Shown: in pieces, positions 25,297-35,406 of the stretch
Layout: each line of letters opens with the position of its first letter
Numbering within the stretch: position 1 is the stretch's first letter
Source of the DNA: Affinundibacterium nitidum
GTDB taxonomy: Bacteria > Pseudomonadota > Gammaproteobacteria > Burkholderiales > Burkholderiaceae_D
Assembly (NCBI RefSeq): GCF_014284155.1
Contig: NZ_JACOFZ010000002.1
Span: 124,001 to 188,000 of the forward strand
Length of the DNA stretch: 64,000 nt
Direction: 5' to 3'
Translations under genes and position numbers: made by a program
Notes under the pieces: generated by a model
What the model was told of the DNA's origin: nothing
What the model saw: the letters and a program-made list of their open reading frames with translations, nothing else
The model's database searches: none

Positions 25297-27651
25297 CTAC
25301 TGAGCTTCCTGCAAAAGGCGATTCTCCCAAGAGCTCGCCAAAGCTGGCTTTCCAAAATAGTAACCCTGCAACTCATCCACAGCCAAATCAAAGAGCCATT
25401 TGTATTGATCCTCATTTTCAACGCCTTCCGCCACAATACTCAGCTGCAAACCATGAGCCAAAGAGACGATAGATTTGACGACGCGCTCGCGACGTCGATC
25501 TTGCGGCAAATTCACCAAGAATGAACGATCGATCTTCAAAGTGGAAATGGGTAAATCAACTAGTTTGTCTAGCGACGAATAACCAGTACCAAAATCGTCA
25601 ATAGCGATGCGAATACCCGCTTCATGAAACCGCTGAAGCTGACACTGCGCTGCCGCTGGCTCTCTTGCCAAAGCCGATTCGGTCACTTCGACCTCAATGC
25701 AATTGGGTGGAATGCGATAACGAATAATACAGGCCACTACGTAATCAAAAAAATCTGTTCGTTCTAAGTCTATCGCTGAAATATTGACCGCGACTTTAGT
25801 AACAATACCCAAAGCATTCCAACTCGCCAACTGCCTGCATGCGTTACGTATAACCCAGTCAGTTAACTGGGAGATGAGTCCACATTCTTCCGCGATGGGA
25901 ATAAACTCCATTGGCGAGACATGACCAAGTGCCGCACAATTCCAGCGCAACAAGGCTTCGAAGCCACATATCTTGAATCCCGCATCAATTTTCGGTTGAA
26001 AGAACAGAACCAATTCATTATTCTCAATCGCACGAGGTAAGGCAGTTCGAATTGCTAAATCCCGCAACATATACTGAGCGATTTCATCGGTGTAAATAAC
26101 AATCCCTTCTGCTCTCGCTCTCCAACGCGGCTCAACTGCCATATCCAATGCCAGTTCACAACGACGTAAGAATTCAGCGGATGTCGATAAACAAACCGCA
26201 TTGTCGGATTGATTGATCGTTACCGCACCAAACACCAAGTCAACACTAATCGATTGGCCATCAATCTTCAAATAGCTAGGAATCTGATCGCGTACATTAG
26301 ACACTTGCTCTGCCACCGTCAAAGTGTGCTTAGCATCTTCAAAAGCAAACGCTAGTACTGACCCTCTTACACGTCCTAAAACGCCAGCATTAGGCGTGCG
26401 CGTTTTCAAAAGGTTGGCCAATTCACTAAGAATGCGATCACCAACTAGGGGACCAAATTGCGCGTTAATCTGACGCATGTTCACCAACCGTACAGAAACT
26501 AAAACGATTTCGCTATTGCGCTGCAAACCCGCCATTCTCGCTTGAAGCTGCCACAAAAAAGCTTCGCGATTTTTAAGCCCCGTCAAACGATCCGTTTCTG
26601 ATACTAAAGTTTCGCGCTGCGTAGCGTTTGCTAAATCTGTTTCAAATTTCTTGAGCAAAGTAATGTCTTCAAAACTAAGTGCTCGGCGGCCGCGATCTAA
26701 TAATGTGTCGGTCTTCAAACTGAGCAGCGTGAAGCTATGTGCACTCACATGATGAAAAACTTGACCGAGATAGAATCCCGATCCAACGGAGCCGGCCATA
26801 AACAGTTTATCTAAAGGATGTCCGATCAACTCTGATTCAGCGACCGCTCCTACCGAGGCCAAAAACCGATCATTCGCACGAATAATCTTCTGCTCCGAAT
26901 CAAAAACAACAAGTGGACTAGCAATCGTTTGGAAGAGATTTTCCGTCAACTCGGAATTGCGCAAAAGCTGTCTTCGAGTGGCATTCTTAGACGAAATGAT
27001 GCGGAAGACCGCGAGTGGTAAACATAAATTAAAAAAAACAAACAAGACAGAGTGGATATAAAGATCAGCGTGAGGTTGACGAATCAACTCCGGCGGCAAC
27101 TGCGGCAGAGGTGCATTAAAAACCGCAAGAACAAAAGGTGCACAGTTGATCGTCATGAGCAAGACGGCCACTCGCCAATTCAAAATGAGTCCCGCAATCA
27201 TTGGCGTTACATACGTCAAGATATAGCCTAAGTGCGATAGATGTGGCGCATATGCTGTCGATAAAAGCATCGCGGCCGCTGCTAAATAGATTGTTATGAG
27301 TAAGGAGATCACGCCAATCCGCAGATGTTTCCCCGCGAAATAAATCGTGACAGAGAGACTCGCGAAAACAATCAATACAATTGCCAAAACATATGTTTGG
27401 CCCAAAAACAATGCCGTGACAGCGCTGTGCATTCCAATACAACCACCAAGAATCAAGCTTGAAATGAGGATTACCCTCAGGGTACTTTGTTGTGTATCGT
27501 CTGTGGCACCGACTACAGCAGTGGTCCAGTGATCGCTGGCTATTCGATTTTGCTTATCCCGCAAAAAGATCCAAGCAAGCAGTGGTCTTACTGTTAATTG
27601 ACAACAAGAATAGATGAGTCGAACAATAAAATTAGGTAATGAATTTTGCAT
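25297..27651 (-). CDS. Membrane c-di-GMP phosphodiesterase, PAS-GGDEF(degenerate)-EAL
   Basis: A 784-residue protein from ATG at 27651 (a TTG at 27696 adds 15 residues; neither has a good ribosome site). About six to seven transmembrane helices fill residues 40-220, followed by a PAS-like domain (about 235-330), a GGDEF domain (about 355-500) and an EAL domain (about 530-780). The GGDEF active-site motif is replaced by RGSVL, so cyclase activity is not expected. The EAL domain keeps EALLRW, NISA, EVTES, DDFGTGYSSL, KIDRSF and AEGVE, so it is probably an active c-di-GMP phosphodiesterase. It would lower c-di-GMP and favour motility over biofilm. It lies downstream of the RND operon terminator and converges with mnmA. 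Confidence 0.93.
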   Translation of the reverse strand: MQNSLPNFIVRLIYSCCQLTVRPLLAWIFLRDKQNRIASDHWTTAVVGATDDTQQSTLRVILISSLILGGCIGMHSAVTALFLGQTYVLAIVLIVFASLSVTIYFAGKHLRIGVISLLITIYLAAAAMLLSTAYAPHLSHLGYILTYVTPMIAGLILNWRVAVLLMTINCAPFVLAVFNAPLPQLPPELIRQPHADLYIHSVLFVFFNLCLPLAVFRIISSKNATRRQLLRNSELTENLFQTIASPLVVFDSEQKIIRANDRFLASVGAVAESELIGHPLDKLFMAGSVGSGFYLGQVFHHVSAHSFTLLSLKTDTLLDRGRRALSFEDITLLKKFETDLANATQRETLVSETDRLTGLKNREAFLWQLQARMAGLQRNSEIVLVSVRLVNMRQINAQFGPLVGDRILSELANLLKTRTPNAGVLGRVRGSVLAFAFEDAKHTLTVAEQVSNVRDQIPSYLKIDGQSISVDLVFGAVTINQSDNAVCLSTSAEFLRRCELALDMAVEPRWRARAEGIVIYTDEIAQYMLRDLAIRTALPRAIENNELVLFFQPKIDAGFKICGFEALLRWNCAALGHVSPMEFIPIAEECGLISQLTDWVIRNACRQLASWNALGIVTKVAVNISAIDLERTDFFDYVVACIIRYRIPPNCIEVEVTESALAREPAAAQCQLQRFHEAGIRIAIDDFGTGYSSLDKLVDLPISTLKIDRSFLVNLPQDRRRERVVKSIVSLAHGLQLSIVAEGVENEDQYKWLFDLAVDELQGYYFGKPALASSWENRLLQEAQ

Positions 27652-27706
27652 GTTTGAAAGCGTGTCAAACCCGTCAACAAAATCACGGGTGCTCAATAGA
27701 ATAAGG

Positions 27707-27736
27707 AAAAAAGAAACGGCCTGAAGTATCAGGCCG
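27707..27736 (-). terminator. Rho-independent terminator of the RND efflux operon
   Basis: A perfect 8-pair stem CGGCCTGA / TCAGGCCG with loop AGTA on the plus strand, and on the minus strand a following TTTCTTTTTT. It lies 19 bases after the stop of the RND permease gene. Confidence 0.9.
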
Positions 27737-27754
27737 CTGGTTCGGTGCAGGAGC

Positions 27755-30700
27755 TTAAATCGAATTGCCGACGATAGGCCCTTTGCCGCTGTATTTATCC
27801 AGAGCCAGATAAATGACGGGCGTAATGAACAAGGTAATCGCTTGCGAGAACACCAATCCGCCGACTACCGCCAGACCTAGTGGCTGACGCAACTCCGCAC
27901 CAGCACCCAAGCCGAATGCAATCGGCAAGGCGCCGACCAATGCAGCTAAGGTAGTCATCATGATCGGGCGATAGCGCTCAATACAAGCTTCACGAATCGC
28001 TTCTAACGGTGACATGCCTTTATTGCGCTGCGCGTCCAGTGCGAAGTCGATCATCATAATCGCATTTTTCTTGACGATACCAATCAAAAGCAAGATACCA
28101 ATCGTCGCGATCAAGGTCAGATCTTTACCTGCCAACTCCAAGGCAATCAGGGCCCCAACCGCAGCGGAAGGTAAGCCTGCCAAAATCGTAATCGGATGGA
28201 TAAAACTTTCATACAGCACGCCGAGCAAAACATAGATCACTAACAAGGCTGATACGATCAAAATCGTTTGTCCAGATTGTGAATCTTTGAATACCGCCGC
28301 ATCGCCGCCATACGAAGTAATGATAGTGGACGGCAATTTGAGTTCTTCACGATACTTTTCGATCTTATTGGTGGCGTCACCAAGAGGCATATCCGGTGCC
28401 AAGTTAAACGACACCGTGACCGCTTGCAATTGACCAACATGGTTGATCGACGTTGGGCCAACCGTACGTTTGACTGTTGCAAAACTCGACATGGGCACGA
28501 GGCTTCCTGTATTGCTACGAACATAGATACCACCGATATCCGCCTCGTCGTTCTTGTTCTCAGGGCTTACTTCAAGAATCACCGCGTAGCTATCGACAGA
28601 GGTGAACAGCGTCGCAATTTGGCGTTCACCAAAGGCACTATACAAACTTGAACGGATGGCATCGATGCCAACACCTAGGGAATTCGCACGATCACGATTA
28701 ATTTCGATAGAGGCCTGCAAACCACGCAACTGCGAATCGGTAGTGACATCTTTAAAACCAGGATCAGAACGTAGTTTATCTTGCATCTTAAATGCCCAGT
28801 CGCTGAGCGAGCTAGCGTCTACACTTTGCATAATGTACTGATATTGACTCTTGCTTGGGCGTCCACCCAATTGCAAGTTTTGCGTTGGGCGCAAAAACAC
28901 CGTAATGCCTGGCACTGCTTTGAGTTTATTGCGCAATCCCTCAACCACTTCTTTCATTGGTTTGCGTTGATCGCGTGGTTTCAGATTAATGAAACCCCGT
29001 CCTGTATTTTGTGAGCCGCCACCACCACCATGGAACGAAGAAACAGTTAACACATTAGGGTCTTCACGCAAGATCTTGGCGGCTTTTTCCTGCAGAATCA
29101 CCATTGCTGGGAAAGACGTATCTTCTGCTGCTTCGGTCGATACATTAATCTGACCAATATCTTCCTCTGGAAAGAAGCCTTTCGGAATGGTCATGAACAT
29201 ATAGGCTGTCGCCACAAAGGTTAGGAAAGCGACGAACAGCACTGACTTACGGTGTTTTAATGCCAAATCTAGTCCCCGAGTATAAGAACGTAAGGAAGCA
29301 TCAAACATACGCTCAAAACTATGCGTAATAACATGCAAGCCCTTGGACCCAGTTTTGTGTGCACTTTCTGGTTTCAGGAAACGGCTTGCCAGCATCGGAA
29401 CCAAAGTCAACGACACGAAGGCGGAGACCACGATCGCCAAACTCACAATTACCGCAAATTCATGGAATAACTGACCGATCACGCCCGGCATAAAGAAAAT
29501 GGGAATGAATACAGCGATCAAGGAGGTAGAAATAGAGATAATCGTAAAACCGACTTCGCGCGAACCTTTTAAGGCTGCCTCAAATGGTGGCTCGCCCATC
29601 TCAACGTGGCGCATGATATTTTCCAACATCACAATCGCATCATCGACTACCAAGCCGACTGCTAGGGTAATACCGAGCAGAGAAATATTATCGAGGGTAT
29701 AGCCCAAGCCCCACAAGAGACTCACCGCCCCCACAAGAGAGACTGGCAAAGACAATGTTGGAATAATCGTGGCGACCATGTGACGCAAGAACAAGAAGAT
29801 CACGACCACAACCAAGAAGATAGTCAAGATCAAAGTCAAATTCACATCATGCAAAGCATCGCGCACTGAGACAGAGCGATCATTCGCCAAGGTAATATTC
29901 ACAGAGGCTGGCAACTGAGATTTAAAACCAGGTACTGCTGCCTTGATAGAATCGACAACTTTGACGGTGTTAGCATCGGTCTGCCGTTGAATCGCCAACA
30001 TGATCGCAGGTTCGCCATTGAAGTTACCGACTGACTTCACAGTTTCATAACTGTCTTCAACCGCTGCCACGTCGCGTAGTCGAACGACTTGACCACCCTT
30101 GTTACTAACGATGATGTTGGCAAATTCCGAGGCATTTTGTAGCTGCTTGTTGGCGACGATGGTCAACATCTGTTTATCGCCATCAATTGTACCGACAGGC
30201 GCGATTGAATTCGCAGAACGAACGCTGGTGGTTAATTCTTCAAAGCTAATATTGCGGGCCGCTAACTCACCTGGATTGACTCGAATCCGCACCGCATAAC
30301 GACGAATACCGAAGATATTGACTTGCGCAACGCCAGGCAGCGTTGACAAGTTAGGTGAGATCAAATGTTCAGCGTAGTTGGTCAGCTCGGCCAAACTCAG
30401 GCTAGGTGAGGTCAAGGCCAAGATCAACACAGCAGAATCGGCAGGGTTGACCTTGCGATATGAAGGCGGTGAGGTCATCTCAATTGGCAGAGCTCGTTGC
30501 GCACGAAGCAAAGCCGCTTGTACGTCAACCGCTGCATCGTCGACATTGCGACTCGCATCAAACTCAAGCGTGAGGCTGGTAGAGCCGAGCGTACTGCTTG
30601 AACTAATCGTCGCTAAACCTGGAATCGTTGCGAATTGTTTTTCCAATGGCAATGCCACTGAAGTTGCCATGGTTTCAGGGCTCGCTCCGGGTAAACCCGC

Positions 30701-30844
30701 ACCGACGCTGATCACTGGCGTGTTATAGCTTGGCAACGCCGCGATTGGAATAAAGCGATAAGCAAGAATACCGGCAACAACCACCGACAGATTCAATAAT
30801 ATCGTCATCACAGGACGACGAATAAATAACTCCGACAAATTCAT
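27755..30844 (-). CDS. RND efflux transporter permease (HAE1 family)
   Basis: An inner-membrane proton-driven multidrug exporter of 1029 residues with the usual twelve helices and two large periplasmic loops. It begins MNLSELFIRRPVMTILLNLS. The proton-relay pair Asp-Asp is in TM4 (LAVGLVVDDAIVMLENI at about residue 400). The sequence is nearest to MdtB/MdtC or MuxB/MuxC-type pumps by general character, but the substrate cannot be told. The ATG overlaps the stop of the adaptor gene by four bases. No outer-membrane factor gene is nearby, so it must use one encoded elsewhere. Confidence 0.94.
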   Translation of the reverse strand: MNLSELFIRRPVMTILLNLSVVVAGILAYRFIPIAALPSYNTPVISVGAGLPGASPETMATSVALPLEKQFATIPGLATISSSSTLGSTSLTLEFDASRNVDDAAVDVQAALLRAQRALPIEMTSPPSYRKVNPADSAVLILALTSPSLSLAELTNYAEHLISPNLSTLPGVAQVNIFGIRRYAVRIRVNPGELAARNISFEELTTSVRSANSIAPVGTIDGDKQMLTIVANKQLQNASEFANIIVSNKGGQVVRLRDVAAVEDSYETVKSVGNFNGEPAIMLAIQRQTDANTVKVVDSIKAAVPGFKSQLPASVNITLANDRSVSVRDALHDVNLTLILTIFLVVVVIFLFLRHMVATIIPTLSLPVSLVGAVSLLWGLGYTLDNISLLGITLAVGLVVDDAIVMLENIMRHVEMGEPPFEAALKGSREVGFTIISISTSLIAVFIPIFFMPGVIGQLFHEFAVIVSLAIVVSAFVSLTLVPMLASRFLKPESAHKTGSKGLHVITHSFERMFDASLRSYTRGLDLALKHRKSVLFVAFLTFVATAYMFMTIPKGFFPEEDIGQINVSTEAAEDTSFPAMVILQEKAAKILREDPNVLTVSSFHGGGGGSQNTGRGFINLKPRDQRKPMKEVVEGLRNKLKAVPGITVFLRPTQNLQLGGRPSKSQYQYIMQSVDASSLSDWAFKMQDKLRSDPGFKDVTTDSQLRGLQASIEINRDRANSLGVGIDAIRSSLYSAFGERQIATLFTSVDSYAVILEVSPENKNDEADIGGIYVRSNTGSLVPMSSFATVKRTVGPTSINHVGQLQAVTVSFNLAPDMPLGDATNKIEKYREELKLPSTIITSYGGDAAVFKDSQSGQTILIVSALLVIYVLLGVLYESFIHPITILAGLPSAAVGALIALELAGKDLTLIATIGILLLIGIVKKNAIMMIDFALDAQRNKGMSPLEAIREACIERYRPIMMTTLAALVGALPIAFGLGAGAELRQPLGLAVVGGLVFSQAITLFITPVIYLALDKYSGKGPIVGNSI

Positions 30845-32115
30845 GATGCGCTCGCTGCAGAGGCAGTTGTAGATGGCGCACTAGCAGGAGTCGCGGGTAC
30901 AGTCGAAGTCGCCGATGAAGCACCCTCTTTCTTACCGCCCTTACCTGAAGACTTCTCCTCTTTTCCTTCGTCGGTACGCTCTTTAACTGGCACACCAGGA
31001 CGCAGGTTTTGTTTCCCTTCTAATACGATCTTCGTACCAGGCTCGATTCCGCTAATGACAGCATCAAGGCCTGAGCTAAATTTCACTTCGACTTTCTTTT
31101 GAGCAGCCTTACCTTCTACATCCACCACAAATACAGTAGTCGAATTCACACCGAACACCAAGGCATCTTGTGGAACCACCACTACGTCTTTCAAGGTCAA
31201 TACGCTCAAATCCACATTGGCAAAAGCGCCTGGCCAGAGCTTCATTTCTTTGTTGTCGAAAATCGCTTTCACTTTTACAGTGCCCGATGTCGCATCAACT
31301 ACGTTGTCGATGAATTGCAGTTTGCCTTTAAACTTTTGCTTAGAATCAGGCAGACTCGCCATGGCAACACTATCACCGCGCTTCATACTATCCAACGCAT
31401 CACTTAAACTACGCTGAGGTAATGGGAATGCCACTGAAATCGGATCCATTTGAGTGATAGTCACCAGAGCGGAACCGCTAGTACTTGGCTGCACCAAACT
31501 ACCAGGAAAAACATTGATGATGCCGGTCCGCCCACTCACGGGAGCAACAATGCGGCTGTATCCCAAACTGACTTTCGCCGCACCTACCGCTGCTCTCGCA
31601 CCATCAACCACGGATTGCTGTGCTTGAACGATGGTGTTGGCTGCATCGACCGCGCTTTGCGACTGGAATTTCTTTTCGAATAATTCTTTCGCGCGCACCA
31701 GTTGACGCTGATTCTCTGCCAAGGTCGCGAGTTCTTTATCGAGTTGTGCTTGGGCTTTCGCAAGGTTCACCGTGTCGGCACGGTTATCCAAGGTGAACAA
31801 GACTTCACCAGCGCGTACAAATTGACCTTCTTTAATATGAACTTTCTCGATAATACTGCTGACCTGCGGACGCACATCAACAATATTGAGCGAAGTAACA
31901 ACGCCATTGGCATTGAGCTTCACTTCGTAATCGCGTTTTTGCGCCAAGATCGTATTAACAAAGACAGGCTTATTTTTCGCATCTGGTTTCGCCCCTAAGG
32001 TTTGACCAGCGACGAATTCAGTTGACTCGCCTTTTTTTGACTTCCAAAAATAGTAACCGCCCCCTGCAATGACCAATAGGGAAATGAGGAGCACTGAGAC
32101 TTTGGTATTTTTCAT
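30841..32115 (-). CDS. RND efflux periplasmic adaptor (membrane fusion protein)
   Basis: A 424-residue adaptor that links the RND pump to an outer-membrane channel. A single N-terminal hydrophobic segment (about 6-22) anchors or exports it. The lipoyl-like half VDVRPQVSSIIEKVHIKEG at about 80-98 and a coiled-coil hairpin (about 115-175) are visible, followed by the beta-barrel and membrane-proximal domains. The last about 55 residues are low complexity, first charged (Lys/Glu/Gly), then Ala/Ser/Thr/Pro, an unusual tail for this family. ATG at 32115. First gene of the two-gene operon. Confidence 0.93.
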   Translation of the reverse strand: MKNTKVSVLLISLLVIAGGGYYFWKSKKGESTEFVAGQTLGAKPDAKNKPVFVNTILAQKRDYEVKLNANGVVTSLNIVDVRPQVSSIIEKVHIKEGQFVRAGEVLFTLDNRADTVNLAKAQAQLDKELATLAENQRQLVRAKELFEKKFQSQSAVDAANTIVQAQQSVVDGARAAVGAAKVSLGYSRIVAPVSGRTGIINVFPGSLVQPSTSGSALVTITQMDPISVAFPLPQRSLSDALDSMKRGDSVAMASLPDSKQKFKGKLQFIDNVVDATSGTVKVKAIFDNKEMKLWPGAFANVDLSVLTLKDVVVVPQDALVFGVNSTTVFVVDVEGKAAQKKVEVKFSSGLDAVISGIEPGTKIVLEGKQNLRPGVPVKERTDEGKEEKSSGKGGKKEGASSATSTVPATPASAPSTTASAASAS

Positions 32116-32432
32116 TTTTATTTGAAGAAGGTTTCTTGATGAACGTTAGACAGTTGAATCTTGGAAAGTTCGCGGCATTTACGTTATTTAGACCGAATGG
32201 ACCGATGTTAAAGACCTCACCGCCACATAGCTGAAATGGCATGAAATAAGACGAGCCACTTTCCGGTTCAAAGCGCACATTTTGAACAGAGTTAAGTCTA
32301 AAACCATTTTTTCTGGGAAAGTAGCTATCTTAACAAAGAAAAAGCCAGCACTTAGGCTGGCTTCTCTTGTTTATACTTTTTGTTACCAAACTGCTGCTTT
32401 CTGAACAGTTTAACAGCGAGTATCAATAATTT
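32116..32432. other. Gap between secF and the RND adaptor gene (317 bases)
   Basis: It holds the secF terminator at 32336-32363, and beyond it the region that must contain the efflux operon promoter. No regulator gene or clear operator palindrome was seen. Confidence 0.5.
32336..32363 (-). terminator. Rho-independent terminator of the sec operon
   Basis: A perfect 8-pair stem AAGCCAGC / GCTGGCTT with a six-base loop; on the minus strand it is followed by TTTCTTTG. It lies about 70 bases after the secF stop. Confidence 0.8.
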
Positions 32433-33410
32433 TTATACAACTGCACCGTCGGCTTCATCTTTTTCTTTGACTGGTTTGATCAAGTCTTCACGCTTAACGC
32501 CCAACCACATCGCAATCGCTGCTGCGACGAATACGGAAGAGTAGATACCAAACAAAATACCAATCGTTAAAGCAATCGCGAAGCCATGTAATGTTGGACC
32601 ACCGAACAATAACATCGACAACACCATCATTTGTGTACAGCCGTGAGTGATGATAGTACGAGAAATCGTGCTTGTAATGGCGTTATCAATGACCTCAGTG
32701 ACTGTTGCTTTGCGCAACTTTAAGAAGTTTTCACGAATACGATCGAAAATAACGACGGACTCATTCACTGAATAGCCCAACACCGCTAATACCGCGGCCA
32801 GCACCGCCAAGTCAAATTCCCATTCGAAGAACGCGAAGAAACCAAGAATAATAACGACGTCATGCAAGTTAGCAATAATGGCTGACACCGCATATTTCCA
32901 TTCGAAACGAATCGCCAAATATGCCATAACGCCAACAATCACGAACAGCAATGCCATCACGCCATCGTGCGCCAATTCGTCACCGACTTGCGCACCCACG
33001 ACCGCTGTACGACGCAGTTGTACGTCTGGGTCGTTGGCTTTTAATGCTGCCAACACTTTGTCATTTTGCGCACCAATCAAAAGATTGGCTTCTTTCTCAG
33101 ACAGCTTCGCCGCACCAGGTTCGCGCTTTGGCAATGGCAAACGAATCACCACATCTTGAGCGCGGCCAAAAGTTTGCGTTGTCACGCCTTCGAGGCCTAA
33201 GCCTGAAACTGTGGCGCGAATCTTGTCGGTATCCGCTGGTTTGCTATAACTGACTTCCATTGTCGTACCGCCAGTGAACTCCACTGACAAGTGCAAGCCT
33301 TTGGTAAGCAAGAAAAATACTGCGGCGACAAAAGTTAAAGCGGAAATGACATTAAAAATCAGCGCATTGCGCATGAAAGGAATGTCTTTCTTAATTCGGA
33401 ATAATTCCAT
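32433..33410 (-). CDS. secF: Protein translocase subunit SecF
   Basis: Partner of SecD in the proton-driven accessory complex that helps SecYEG move proteins into the periplasm. Length 325 residues with six transmembrane helices and a periplasmic loop after TM1. Typical motifs are FTGGTTMEVSY near the N-terminus and the RND-type VLAVLGYSVNESVVIFDRIREN around 205-226. ATG at 33410. It follows secD by 45 bases and ends the yajC-secD-secF set. Confidence 0.97.
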   Translation of the reverse strand: MELFRIKKDIPFMRNALIFNVISALTFVAAVFFLLTKGLHLSVEFTGGTTMEVSYSKPADTDKIRATVSGLGLEGVTTQTFGRAQDVVIRLPLPKREPGAAKLSEKEANLLIGAQNDKVLAALKANDPDVQLRRTAVVGAQVGDELAHDGVMALLFVIVGVMAYLAIRFEWKYAVSAIIANLHDVVIILGFFAFFEWEFDLAVLAAVLAVLGYSVNESVVIFDRIRENFLKLRKATVTEVIDNAITSTISRTIITHGCTQMMVLSMLLFGGPTLHGFAIALTIGILFGIYSSVFVAAAIAMWLGVKREDLIKPVKEKDEADGAVV

Positions 33411-33455
33411 GATAAATCCTAATTTCTAAATTCTTGGGTCAATTGATTGGGTCGT

Positions 33456-35339
33456 TTATTTGGCAACAGCATCTTCTGTTGGTTTCCAAATTTGACCAAT
33501 CGACACAGACGCCAATTTCTTCTGACGGCCGTACCACAAGTTAACTACGCCACGAGACACAAACACTGCGGAGAAGATCGATGTCAAAATACCCAAGCAG
33601 TGAACGATCGCAAAGGCCTTAATCGGACCAGAACCAAATGCCCACAAGGCCAAACCAACGATCAACGTGGTGACGTTCGAGTCAAGAATGGTTGCCCAAG
33701 CACGATCGAAACCTTGCAGAATCGCATGTTGCGGTGTCGCCCCTGCCCTCAGCTCCTCTCGAATACGCTCATTGATCAAGACGTTGGCGTCAATCGCCAT
33801 ACCGAGAGCCAAAGCAATCGCCGCCATACCAGGCAAAGTCAAGGTCGCTTGCAAGGTCGACAAAATACCAACCAACAACAACAAGTTCATCGCCAATGCG
33901 GTGACACTAAAGAAACCGAACATCATGTAGTAGATGATCATGAACACAGCAATCGCCGCGAAACCATACATCGTGGAATAAATACCCTTACGGATGTTTT
34001 CCTTACCTAATTGTGGGCCGATCGTACGTTCCTCGATCACTTCCATTGGGGCTGCTAACGCACCGGAACGCAATAACAGAGCGAGTTCGGCTGCTTCGCT
34101 AGAAGTACGCATGCCATTCGTACGGAATTTATTACTGAAGTGCCCTTGAATTGTCGCAACTTGCAACAACTCGCCCTTACCTTTTTCGAACAATACGAAT
34201 GCCATACGCTTGCCAACGTTCACTCGAGTCGCATCCCCCATTCGACGGCCACCTTCACTGTTAAGGTCAATACTAACTGCAGGCTGCTGGTTTTCATCAA
34301 GCGTTGCCATCGCGCCGATAATCGCATCACCAGTCACCACAGGATCTTTGTACAGAATTGCTGGACCGCCGCGGCCCACTTTAAACAATTCAGAGCCGAA
34401 AGGTACAGTGGTATTGTCATCAATGGGGCCGATCACAGTTTCATCGACCAAACGCACTTCCAGCGTCGCGGTACGGCCAATGATCGATTTTGCTTGAGCG
34501 ACATCCTGCACACCAGGCAACTGCACCACGATGCGGTCTGGGCCTTGTTGTTGAATTAATGGTTCAGTTACACCAATACCAGCGATACGCTTAGACAACG
34601 CTTCAATATTTTGTTTGACACCTTCATTTTGCAAAGTGACCAAAGCATCTGGTTTTACTGATAGTTGCAATGAAATATCGCCGTCCGTGCCAGTCACAGG
34701 CACATCCACAACATTAGCTTCATTCATTTGACGTGATAACAATTCACGTGCACGTACACGAGTTTCCAAATCACGGAATTTGACTGTCACTGTTGTGGAA
34801 TCGCGCGAGATACCTGCGTGTTTAATTTCTTTGTCTTTCAAGCTAGAGCGCACGGAGGCCTGCATCGCCGCCAACTTATTCTTCAATACAGCTTCCGTGT
34901 CGACTTTCAACAAGAAATGGGCACCACCTTGGAGATCGAGACCCAAGACCATAGGCAATGCATGAATCTTTTGCATCCATTTCGGTGTATTTGGCAATTT
35001 ACTGAAAGCAACGGTGTAAATCGGATCAGTTTGATCAGGATTCAAGCCGTGTTCCAAGATCGCTTTGGCTTTGAATTGCGTATCTGTATCAGCGAATCGC
35101 GCCCGGATCACCGCTTGCGTGCCGCTATAGTCAAAGTTGACGCCTGCAGAAGGAACACCGCCCTCCTTCAAGATACTTTCAATCTTTGGGATCAACTCAC
35201 TTTCGACCTTCACAGTCGTTTTCCCACTATTGATTTGCAAAGCAGGCGACTCGCCCAAGAAGTTAGGAAGAGTGTATAACGTGCCGAACACCAAGGTGAA
35301 CAGTATCAGTATGTACTTCCAGAGAGGATAACGATTCAT
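33456..35339 (-). CDS. secD: Protein translocase subunit SecD
   Basis: The large subunit of the SecDF complex. Length 627 residues: an N-terminal helix (MNRYPLWKYILILFTLVFGT), a long periplasmic domain (about 30-455) including the GLDLQGGAHFLLKVD motif, and five further helices with GMAIDANVLINERIREELR. Start ATG at 35339. It lies 67 bases downstream of yajC with a small hairpin between them. Confidence 0.97.
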   Translation of the reverse strand: MNRYPLWKYILILFTLVFGTLYTLPNFLGESPALQINSGKTTVKVESELIPKIESILKEGGVPSAGVNFDYSGTQAVIRARFADTDTQFKAKAILEHGLNPDQTDPIYTVAFSKLPNTPKWMQKIHALPMVLGLDLQGGAHFLLKVDTEAVLKNKLAAMQASVRSSLKDKEIKHAGISRDSTTVTVKFRDLETRVRARELLSRQMNEANVVDVPVTGTDGDISLQLSVKPDALVTLQNEGVKQNIEALSKRIAGIGVTEPLIQQQGPDRIVVQLPGVQDVAQAKSIIGRTATLEVRLVDETVIGPIDDNTTVPFGSELFKVGRGGPAILYKDPVVTGDAIIGAMATLDENQQPAVSIDLNSEGGRRMGDATRVNVGKRMAFVLFEKGKGELLQVATIQGHFSNKFRTNGMRTSSEAAELALLLRSGALAAPMEVIEERTIGPQLGKENIRKGIYSTMYGFAAIAVFMIIYYMMFGFFSVTALAMNLLLLVGILSTLQATLTLPGMAAIALALGMAIDANVLINERIREELRAGATPQHAILQGFDRAWATILDSNVTTLIVGLALWAFGSGPIKAFAIVHCLGILTSIFSAVFVSRGVVNLWYGRQKKLASVSIGQIWKPTEDAVAK

Positions 35340-35373
35340 AGCGGCTGTATTAAATAAGAACTAAATAAAGAAT

Positions 35374-35392
35374 AAGGGCGCCAAGCGCCCTT
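35374..35392 (-). terminator. Weak hairpin between yajC and secD
   Basis: A perfect 7-pair stem AAGGGCG / CGCCCTT with a five-base loop, followed on the minus strand by ATTCTTTATTT. The T tract is broken, so it may reduce rather than stop transcription into secD-secF, leaving more YajC than SecDF. Confidence 0.4.
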
Positions 35393-35406
35393 AAGACTGA
35401 CATCGA

